A stretch of 64,000 nucleotides of DNA from Croceimicrobium hydrocarbonivorans (GTDB lineage: Bacteria > Bacteroidota > Bacteroidia > Flavobacteriales > Schleiferiaceae). How positions within the stretch are numbered: position 1 is the stretch's first letter; every line of letters starts with the position of its first letter. The notes under the pieces were generated by a model. The model made no database searches. It was not told the DNA's origin and worked only from the letters and a program-made list of their open reading frames with translations. Made by a program: the position numbers and the translations under genes. The DNA lies in NCBI RefSeq assembly GCF_014524565.1, contig NZ_CP060139.1:3665501-3729500 (forward strand), given 5' to 3'. Positions 34,773 to 41,601 of the stretch are shown here, piece after piece.

Positions 34773-35649
34773 AGTTTGAATCAAGAGGATTTTGGCATTG
34801 AATTTTTTCTTTCAATGAATCTGTACTATTGTAGCTTCCATCTTCCAATTTGCGATGTAGCATTCTATGGCAATTGGAACAAACTAGGGCCAAGTCTTCA
34901 GCTTTGGTGATCCTTTCACCATCCGCAATGTGTTTTTTATGATGACATTCAATAAAATTGGCCCCGATTGGTCCATAAAATTCCAAAAAGTCAAAAGAGC
35001 AACATTCGCATTGCAATTTCCCATGTTTCTTAAGTGTTTGTTCTTTTAGTTTTTGAACTATCGACGCATCACGTCGACTTAATTCTAATTGAATATGCTC
35101 TTTAATAATTCTGTCCCCTTCTACTACACCAAAATCTTCTAAGGCTTCGGGGGTAATCCTTAAGTCCTCATCGGACTTTATACATAGATGATCACTAAAT
35201 AGTCGCCAGAGATCTTCCTGCGTTTGTGCTTGATCCCACCCTCTGTCATTTTCAAGATTGATTATTGGATTTGTTAGTCCCCGATTAGGCTTAAAAAAAT
35301 TGTAGTAACCTGGATTCGAAATGGCGTAAATTGGATTTGCTTTTGCAATTAATTGAACTTCTCTACACCATCTATGATCAGGCCTATCTGGATCTTCTAT
35401 TACCTTTTCCGAAATAGGACTAACCAGATGTGTTAGGTGAACTAGATAATTCTTACGGCCATTAATTTTATTAGGCTTTTGAAACAAAACAATAATGTCA
35501 CCAACATTTGGAGTACGAGCACTACCTCCTTTAGCACTAGGCCAGTTTAATAGAAATGGTTTCTTGCAATCTACCTCTTCATAAGCCCAATCATTTCCTT
35601 GATTTCGTTTGACATTTTTAATCCAAACTATGTTTTTAGCATTATACAT
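34771..35649 (-). CDS. Probable modification-dependent HNH endonuclease (EVE/PUA-like + HNH)
   Basis: The 292-residue protein has two parts. Residues 1-165 (IVWIKNVKRNQGNDWAYEEV, VGDIIVLFQKPNKINGRKNY, LVHLTHLVSPISEKVIEDPD, REVQLIAKANPIYA) resemble the EVE/PUA-like modified-base-reading domains. Residues about 210-275 are a zinc-bound HNH nuclease (LQCECCSFDFLEFYG, IECHHKKHIADGERITKAED, LALVCSNCHRMLHRK) with two Cys pairs and the HH-H catalytic pattern. EVE-HNH proteins are known modification-dependent restriction enzymes. The HNH call is firm; the N-terminal fold is inferred. It lies convergent to the tracrRNA inside the defence island. Confidence 0.75.
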   Translation of the reverse strand: MYNAKNIVWIKNVKRNQGNDWAYEEVDCKKPFLLNWPSAKGGSARTPNVGDIIVLFQKPNKINGRKNYLVHLTHLVSPISEKVIEDPDRPDHRWCREVQLIAKANPIYAISNPGYYNFFKPNRGLTNPIINLENDRGWDQAQTQEDLWRLFSDHLCIKSDEDLRITPEALEDFGVVEGDRIIKEHIQLELSRRDASIVQKLKEQTLKKHGKLQCECCSFDFLEFYGPIGANFIECHHKKHIADGERITKAEDLALVCSNCHRMLHRKLEDGSYNSTDSLKEKIQCQNPLDSN

Positions 35650-35819
35650 GTATTAGGTTTTTTTATTGAGTTTAAAGCAAATTAAATCAGGAATTTAGGG
35701 TTTTATGAGCTGGTAATTGAGGTAGAAGCTGTAAAATGGGGGTTTTTCCTGTTTTTTAATGTACACCCAGGAAATCTTGGAAAAAACTAGCCTTATTTGA
35801 TGAATAGATTTAGACCTCT

Positions 35820-36344
35820 ATGGTTCTTATAAATTTTAGACTTGATTTAGAACAGAAAATACTTCAATGCACGCAAGCTTTCTGTTCAAATTATTCCGAT
35901 CTCAAGCATAATGGAATCCAGCCTGATTTTACAAAGGACTATGTACAGGCCCTTGGTACGCTCATGGAATCCTTTCGACTGGAGTATTGTCCCAGTACTA
36001 AAAATGCCGAATGGCTCTATGATTTTGTTGCTTATTCCTTAGATGAACATGGGGAATTGGAAAGGGTTGTCCTTTGTTTGGAAAGTGAAGTAAGCGACCG
36101 AAAGCTAGAAGGTATCCGTTACGATTTTCAAAAGCTGTTGCTCTGCAATGCACCCATAAGGGTAATGTTAACGGTGGTAAAAGATTCGGAGGAAAATACC
36201 CTAAATGGTTTATTCCAAAGTTTTCAAAACTGGATTGAGGCTTGCGAAAACCCCAAACCGGGAGATCGTTTTCTTATTCTATTATGGGATGATTGTGATA
36301 CCGGGGAGGTACATCATCGGGTATTGCTTAAGGGGGGAGTTTGA
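35820..36344 (+). CDS. Unknown protein, possible PD-(D/E)XK nuclease fold
   Basis: The 174-residue protein has no signal peptide. The middle (YDFVAYSLDEHGELERVVLC, LESEVSDRKLEGIRYDFQKL, LLCNAPIRVMLTVVKD) shows a beta strand ending in an LESE acidic pair, a helix with Asp-Phe-x-Lys, and a hydrophobic strand. This order recalls restriction-endonuclease-like folds, but a canonical ExK is not clear. Its place between the HNH nuclease and the HipA-like pair supports a defence-related role only by association. Confidence 0.45.
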   Translation: MVLINFRLDLEQKILQCTQAFCSNYSDLKHNGIQPDFTKDYVQALGTLMESFRLEYCPSTKNAEWLYDFVAYSLDEHGELERVVLCLESEVSDRKLEGIRYDFQKLLLCNAPIRVMLTVVKDSEENTLNGLFQSFQNWIEACENPKPGDRFLILLWDDCDTGEVHHRVLLKGGV

Positions 36345-36886
36345 GACGATAGTAACTACTATAGACGATAGATTTGATTGAATTGGTAGCTGGTAGTTAG
36401 TCGTTGGTAGTTTGTTTGAGACGATAGATTTGATTAGAGCCAAAGAAGTAGGATTGGTCTTTCAAATTATGGTGCAGCGGGTTTAACCGCACCCGCCTGC
36501 CGATAGGTAGGAAGACGCGAAGAAGCACCTGCCTGCCGGTAGGCGGGAAGGATCGCAAAGTTCCTTTGAGTAACGCTGTGTAACGCTGCGTAACTCTGCG
36601 CTCTTTGTACCTCCCTGCCTGCCGGTAGGCGGGGAGCGACGAAGGAGCGGGCGGTGAGGCAATAGCGCAGCGGGCGGTGAATCTAACCGCAAAGATGCGA
36701 AGGGGCAAAGGTTCGCAAAGTTTCTCTGTAAACCTCCGCGTCCTTTGTGCCTCTAGCGACAAAGGAGCGGGCGGTGAGGCAATAGCACAGCGGGCGGTGA
36801 AGCAAATCGTAAATCTTCCTTCTTTTTAAAGATGATTCCCGGAGAAAGGCTAATTTCCGAATTGCAAGCCTAAGGTTTTTTGGAAA
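36345..36886 (+). repeat. Composite dispersed repeats, two to three copies
   Basis: Truncated ACGATAGTAACTACTATAGA and ACGATAGATTTGATTAGAGC blocks are followed by GTTTAACCGCACCCGCCTGC, hairpins near 36492 (GATAGGTAGG variant), 36530 and 36616, CTCTGCGCTCTTTGTACCTC, and two AGCGGGCGGTGA sets ending near 36800. The last 85 bp are unique and presumably hold the promoter of the HipA-like gene. Confidence 0.82.
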
Positions 36887-37684
36887 ATGGAAATACGGTC
36901 CAGTCTTCAGCTTATTGAAAAAAGAGCTACCCATAGCTGGCCTATTTTACTATTGGCCTCGGACTTTTCGCGGTACTGGACCAAATTCCCTTCTCCACGA
37001 ACGGATACCATCGACCTGATCTATGAATACACCGCTAAAATAGTAGGGGATCACTTTGGGCTGCCCATTCCCCCCGTAGCTTTAATTAAGGCCGAGGCGG
37101 GTTCTTTTCGCGAGCGAGATTATCCCTGGCTTAAAGTCGGATCGCTAGGTTTTGGCTCCCAGGAAGTCCTTCAAAATGATGCGCTGAGTCAACATAGCGC
37201 CTTGATACGAAGCAAGCATGACTTTAACTGTATTCAAAATCCACTGGATTTAATTCGTATTGCCATTTTCGACCTGCATATGGCCAATACCGATCGATCT
37301 GATGCCAATTTTAACCTACTCCTAAAAAGGGGCTCGGGAGATCAAATAATAGCGATTGACCATGCCCAAATTTTTAAGGGTCCTAATTATAAAAATGACT
37401 TTAAGGCAGTGCCAGAAACTTCGATCGGCAATTCTGTGCTGCGTACGAATTACGGGCATTCCATTTTAAAGTATATAGATCAAAGTTATTTTAAAGCCGT
37501 ACTGCAGGATTATGAAAACCGACTGCCTTCCTTGGCCCCCAAATTGGCCCGTCTTAAGCAATCTATTCCTGAAGAATGGGCATTAAGCCCAGAACTGCAC
37601 CAGCGAATTAGCGAATTTCTGCTAAATGAAGAGCGATGGGATTCGATAGCCCGCGCCTTTCGTAGATTTTTTGGATTTTTGTAA
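36887..37684 (+). CDS. HipA-like kinase-family protein
   Basis: The 265-residue protein has the catalytic half of HipA-related kinases. LDLIRIAIFDLHMANTDRSDANFNLL (residues 120-145) carries the DxxxxNxDR...N catalytic-loop pattern. IIAIDHAQIF (154-163) is the metal-binding D-H-A segment equivalent to DFG. The N-terminus (TDTIDLIYEYTAKIVGDHFG LPIPP) lacks the HipB-binding extension of classical HipA, as in the short HipA_2 family. It probably phosphorylates a protein or other substrate; target unknown. The next gene starts 11 bp after its stop. Confidence 0.75.
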   Translation: MEIRSSLQLIEKRATHSWPILLLASDFSRYWTKFPSPRTDTIDLIYEYTAKIVGDHFGLPIPPVALIKAEAGSFRERDYPWLKVGSLGFGSQEVLQNDALSQHSALIRSKHDFNCIQNPLDLIRIAIFDLHMANTDRSDANFNLLLKRGSGDQIIAIDHAQIFKGPNYKNDFKAVPETSIGNSVLRTNYGHSILKYIDQSYFKAVLQDYENRLPSLAPKLARLKQSIPEEWALSPELHQRISEFLLNEERWDSIARAFRRFFGFL

Positions 37685-37695
37685 ATACTAAGGCC

Positions 37696-38571
37696 ATGAA
37701 CACTTTTATAAGCAAACTCTACATACGCACCAATTCCCTCAACGAGGAGAAAATCTGCGTGGGCTTATATGCCGTATCTGAAAGCTTTGTTCATTTTGAT
37801 TTTTCGAAACGAAAATTGCATTGGATGCGTCCTTTTTTGGAAAAGGATGTCTTAAATAGCCTGGAACGTAATTTAAAGTCTTTAAGAAAAGAAATTAGAG
37901 ATCTGGAAAAGGATTCGGGTATCTTTAGGTCCGAGTGGAAAAATCGTTTTTTAAGTCCGGGTCATTTTAATTATTTAAACACCTATTCTGCGGGTTTAAT
38001 GGCAATCGATAAGCCTCATCCGATTGCTTTGGAATTAAATCTAGATTCTTATCTGCAACTTTTTCGCACTTATGTGGATGAAGGCTCTGATTCCATAAGC
38101 GCGGAGAAGAAGCCCAGTTTCAAGCGTCATTTTTCAGAATGTTTGAAACGTCCTGAGTTTGATCGTATAGATAAAGAGTATACCCTAAGTCCTAAATTTA
38201 TCAATAGCATTTACCTAGAGCATAAGGTAGATTTTATAGGTAAAAACGGAGCCCTGCTAGCAGGCTTTTCCATCGACTTCAATACCGAAGCTCATACCAT
38301 AGAGCGTCACTTAATAGAGTTTGCTTCCATTAGTCGCGGTTTGAATGATTTTTCTAAACTGCATAAAATGAAAGGGGGTAATTATTATGCCTTCTTTAGT
38401 GAACCATCAGGAAAAGAGGCCCGGAGTTTATTGGATCGTGCCAGAGCAGATCACAGCAAAGGATTCGAACTGCGCGAAATTGACTATTTGGATGTACTTG
38501 CTCCTCATCTGGAAAGGGAGGAGTTTAGCAAGTTCTCAGCTTTTGTGAACTCCTTAGAACCGGGACGATAA
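37696..38571 (+). CDS. Unknown partner of the HipA-like kinase
   Basis: The 291-residue soluble protein has no signal peptide. The start NTFISKLYIRTNSLNEEKIC VGLYAV has the feel of DUF3037 proteins, which often sit next to short HipA-like kinases, but the match is not strong. There is a helical, charged middle (LERNLKSLRKEIRDLEKDSG). The protein is rich in Lys and Glu, and no catalytic motif is seen. The 11-bp spacing indicates one operon with the kinase, so a substrate, regulator or antitoxin role is possible. Confidence 0.6.
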   Translation: MNTFISKLYIRTNSLNEEKICVGLYAVSESFVHFDFSKRKLHWMRPFLEKDVLNSLERNLKSLRKEIRDLEKDSGIFRSEWKNRFLSPGHFNYLNTYSAGLMAIDKPHPIALELNLDSYLQLFRTYVDEGSDSISAEKKPSFKRHFSECLKRPEFDRIDKEYTLSPKFINSIYLEHKVDFIGKNGALLAGFSIDFNTEAHTIERHLIEFASISRGLNDFSKLHKMKGGNYYAFFSEPSGKEARSLLDRARADHSKGFELREIDYLDVLAPHLEREEFSKFSAFVNSLEPGR

Positions 38572-39332
38572 ATTGGATTGAAGCCAAGGAAGTAGGATTG
38601 GTCTTTCAAATTTTGGTGCCGTGGGTTTAACCGCAAAGACGCGAAGAAGCAAAGATTCGCAAAGCATCTCCTTAGACCTCTGTGCACCTCCGCGCTCTTT
38701 GTGCCTCGAGCGACAAAGGAGCGGGCGGTGATGCAATAGCGAAGCGGGCGGTGAATTAGGTAGTTGGTAGTTAGTCGTTGGTAGTTTGTTTGAGACGATA
38801 GTAGATAGACCATAGACGGTAGATTTGATTGGAGCCAAGGAAGTAGGATTGGTCTTTCAAAATTTGGTGCAGCGGGTTTAACCGCACCTGCCTGCCGATA
38901 GGTAGGAAGAAGCAAAGAAGCACCTGCCTGCCGGTAGGCGGGAAGGTTCGAAAAGTATCTCTCTGTCTGCCAGTAGGTCACTCTGCGTAACTCTGTGCTC
39001 TCTGCATCTCTAGCGAAGCGGGCGGTGAAGCATACCACAAAATACCTCTGTGTACCTCTGCGCTCTTTGTGCCTCTAGCGACGAAGGAGCGGGCGGTGAG
39101 GCAATAGCGAAGCGGGCGGTGAATCTAACCGCAAAGAAGCGAAGGAGCAAAGTTTCGCAAAGGAACTCTAAGGTCCCTCCGTGCACCTCCGCGTCCTTTG
39201 TGCCTCTAGCGAAGCGGGCGGTGAGGCAATAGCGAAGCGGGCGGTGAAGCAACAACCTATCCAATTCTCCCCTTATATTCGTAGCTCAAAACCTAATTTG
39301 AATTAGTTGTAAGTTCAAACCAGTTTTAAAAC
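38572..39332 (+). repeat. Longest block of composite dispersed repeat
   Basis: About 680 bp (38571-39255) consist of at least three joined copies. Two ACGATAGTAGATAGACCATA/GATTGAAGCCAAGGAAGTAG blocks are present (38575 and 38797), with hairpins near 38886 (CCTGCCTGCCGATAGGTAGG) and 38923, a degenerate CTGTCTGCCAGTAGG near 38965, and four AGCGAAGCGGGCGGTGA units. No gene is seen. The final 75 bp before 39333 are unique and AT-rich. Confidence 0.85.
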
Positions 39333-40016
39333 ATGAAAACCTTCTTCTGCCTCGCCTTATTTATCCTCGGTTTCAATTTGCAAGCACAATACCGCTATGG
39401 CCCTATAGCGCAATTGGGTTTAAGTCATATTTGGACAGACTATGATGCCGATTTGCAGGAACAAGAGCGCTTTTTGGGTGCCGCCTATTCCCTGGGAGTT
39501 TTTGCCGAAAGGAGTCTTAGCGAAAAATCCAATCTTGGATTTAGCTTAAACCTCCAGCAAATAGGCAGTAAGGAAAAGACCATTGGCCCTTATTATAAAA
39601 TTCCAGCCAATAATCGGGATTACCAGGATTTAAGAACCGAACATCGCCTATTGGGCTACCTAAGCTTGCCTATTTACTATTCCTATAATTTGGATAAGTT
39701 TCAGCTTCAGCTAGCCTGGAACACCTCTTTATTATTGGCCTATTATGTGCGAACAGAATACGCCTGGAGACGAGACAATGGTGAAGCCCATCCGGCAGGA
39801 GAGGATCAGTTCTACAGGCTTAGTCCGAATAATCTTGCCTATAAGTATCTTGATTTTGGTCCACAAGTCGCTTTGCTCTACTCCCTTAGTGATCGTTTGC
39901 AAGTTCAGGCTAGCTATTACCATGGATTGCAGCAAATTATCTATGAAGGCATTAGTAGCGAGGCCTATATACGATCCTTGCAATTTGGATTTCGTTGGGT
40001 GATTAATGAAGAATAG
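39333..40016 (+). CDS. Outer-membrane beta-barrel protein, paralog of the 3704 gene
   Basis: The 227-residue protein has a signal peptide ending NLQAQ (residue 20) and barrel strands YGPIAQLGLSHIWTDYDADL, SNLGFSLNLQQIGSKEKTIG, YLSLPIYYSYNLDKFQLQLA, YLDFGPQVALLYSLSDRLQV and LQFGFRWVINEE. It aligns over its whole length with the 3704 protein, including the KEK region and the LDFGP strand. Function unknown; outer-membrane insertion inferred. Confidence 0.75.
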   Translation: MKTFFCLALFILGFNLQAQYRYGPIAQLGLSHIWTDYDADLQEQERFLGAAYSLGVFAERSLSEKSNLGFSLNLQQIGSKEKTIGPYYKIPANNRDYQDLRTEHRLLGYLSLPIYYSYNLDKFQLQLAWNTSLLLAYYVRTEYAWRRDNGEAHPAGEDQFYRLSPNNLAYKYLDFGPQVALLYSLSDRLQVQASYYHGLQQIIYEGISSEAYIRSLQFGFRWVINEE

Positions 40017-40020
40017 CTCG

Positions 40021-40131
40021 GGCTTGAATTACAAATTCAAGCCATTATTACAAATTCAAGCCAGTATTGACCCTGAATCGAATTTGCAACTGGATCGAAT
40101 TTGCAACTGGATCGAATTTGCAATTCGATCC
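40021..40131. repeat. Short palindromic repeats (GATCGAATT family)
   Basis: Two palindromes occur: GGCTTGAATT, 3-nt loop ACA, AATTCAAGCC at 40021-40043 (followed by a partial copy), and GGATCGAATT, loop TGC, AATTCGATCC at 40109-40131, preceded by two half copies (ATCGAATTTGCAACTGG). The same pair recurs at 41519-41592 on the other side of the next gene, and one member at 53518-53540. Confidence 0.8.
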
Positions 40132-40135
40132 AGTT

Positions 40136-40177
40136 TAAAATACTAAAGCCACGATCATCGTAATGATGGACCGTGGC
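40136..40177 (-). terminator. Terminator of the type IX-secreted protein gene
   Basis: Read on the minus strand, GCCACGG ... CGTGGC forms a hairpin followed by TTTAGTATTTT. It lies about 30 bp beyond the stop of the 40208 gene. Confidence 0.6.
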
Positions 40178-40207
40178 CTTAGGATTGCTATGCGAACAAA
40201 TTAATCT

Positions 40208-41392
40208 TTAGAGAACCTGAATCTTTTGCATCTTCAGTACTTCTCCTTTTTGGTTTTTGATTTGCACCAGGTATAAACCAGGATGTGCAGGGGGGAGGAT
40301 ATTTATTTGCTTGCCGCTGTTAGCAATTTCGCTGCGATTGATTTGACTCAATACTTGACCATTGAGGCTCAGAATTTCGATTTGCCCTAATTCATTTTCG
40401 TTCTCAAGCGCAATGCTTAAGGTCTCACCACTTTGAATAGGGTTAGGGTAAACCTGGATATTAGAAGCTTGATTCTCTTCTAATCCAATTCCCAAGGAAT
40501 TACGCACTACGTAAGGACGGTAAAAGAAGCCAGTAATATTATTAAGTCCATCTAAATTGTAGCTAAGAACGGGGTAGCCCGATCCTGTTTTAGCATAAAA
40601 CACTACAAAGTGGGTAGTTTGTGAATTTCCCTGAGTAAGTCCAAAGGCATTCATTAAGGCTGGAGGTGCAGGCTGTCCACCTAAGAAAAAGCTATCGGTG
40701 GTGGTATGCATTACGTCGATCATATATGCATCTACCGGAGGCATGGCATTTCCAAATTCATCAGGAATAATAACCTGACCTTCACCTACCACAGTACGAG
40801 TTTCTTGATCGGTGTTTTTGATGTATCCAGGAGCTTGGTTTAATCCAAAACCGGCAATGGTTAAATCGAAATTAACGACACGATTATTAGAGCGAGACCA
40901 GCTACTTTGTGAGTTTACTGGGAATTTTAATAGATAAACGGTGTCTTGAAAAGGAATACGCTGTTTATTGATCACCAATTCATCGCCGGCATTTCCAGTA
41001 AAAACCCCTAAACTCTCCCAATAGTCTTCTACATAAAAGGCAGCTACATAAAAGCCACTGGCATTAATATTATAGAATTCATAGCCATCAATACTGGCTC
41101 CACTAGGGCTGTTCAGATCATCGTAAACGAAATTGTAAACATCAGGATAGCCGGTGGTACTATCCTTGGCATCAAAATAAACTAAGGAGTCGAATGACGT
41201 TGGGATCAAGGTAGAATAGTCCCAGGTTTGACCGCTACCCGGAGTAGCTGGACTCACCGAAGAAACATTAGCTCGGTGGTAAATATCCGAGCCGGCTGCC
41301 GGAACCGAAAAATTCGAAAAGTCGATGATTTGAGCGTTTAAGTTGCTCACTAGGGTCATCGCGGCTAAAGCGGAAAATAGTAGTTTTTTCAT
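40208..41392 (-). CDS. Type IX-secreted protein (T9SS type A sorting domain)
   Basis: The 394-residue protein has a signal peptide ending LNAQ (residue 21) and a C-terminal sorting domain. The domain starts IQVYPNPIQSGETLSIALEN, continues IEILSLNGQVLSQINRSEIA, and ends GLYLVQIKNQKGEVLKMQKIQVL. The 300-residue middle (SGQTWDYSTLIPTSFDSLVY, QTTHFVVFYAKTGSGYPVLS) has no recognised domain. It is expected at the cell surface. It is a single gene, flanked on both sides by short palindromic repeats. Confidence 0.85.
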   Translation of the reverse strand: MKKLLFSALAAMTLVSNLNAQIIDFSNFSVPAAGSDIYHRANVSSVSPATPGSGQTWDYSTLIPTSFDSLVYFDAKDSTTGYPDVYNFVYDDLNSPSGASIDGYEFYNINASGFYVAAFYVEDYWESLGVFTGNAGDELVINKQRIPFQDTVYLLKFPVNSQSSWSRSNNRVVNFDLTIAGFGLNQAPGYIKNTDQETRTVVGEGQVIIPDEFGNAMPPVDAYMIDVMHTTTDSFFLGGQPAPPALMNAFGLTQGNSQTTHFVVFYAKTGSGYPVLSYNLDGLNNITGFFYRPYVVRNSLGIGLEENQASNIQVYPNPIQSGETLSIALENENELGQIEILSLNGQVLSQINRSEIANSGKQINILPPAHPGLYLVQIKNQKGEVLKMQKIQVL

Positions 41393-41518
41393 AGGTATTG
41401 TTTTGAAAGATTTACTGCCGCAAAGGAGCGAATAGTCCCGGATTCTGGATATTAAAATCGAACCAGGCTTTATAAAATTTGAAACCTATATGTTCTTAGG
41501 TGTTGATAATGAGGATTC

Positions 41519-41592
41519 AGGCTTGAATTACAAATTCAATCCAGTATCGAATTCAATCCGGTACTGCACTAGATCGAATTTGCAATTCGATC
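41519..41592. repeat. Short palindromic repeats (second locus)
   Basis: GGCTTGAATT-ACA-AATTCAA (from 41519) and GATCGAATT, loop TGC, AATTCGATC (41572-41592) occur in the same order as at 40021-40131, with a degenerate unit in between. They lie between two minus-strand genes. Confidence 0.75.
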
Positions 41593-41601
41593 GGTAATCG
41601 A

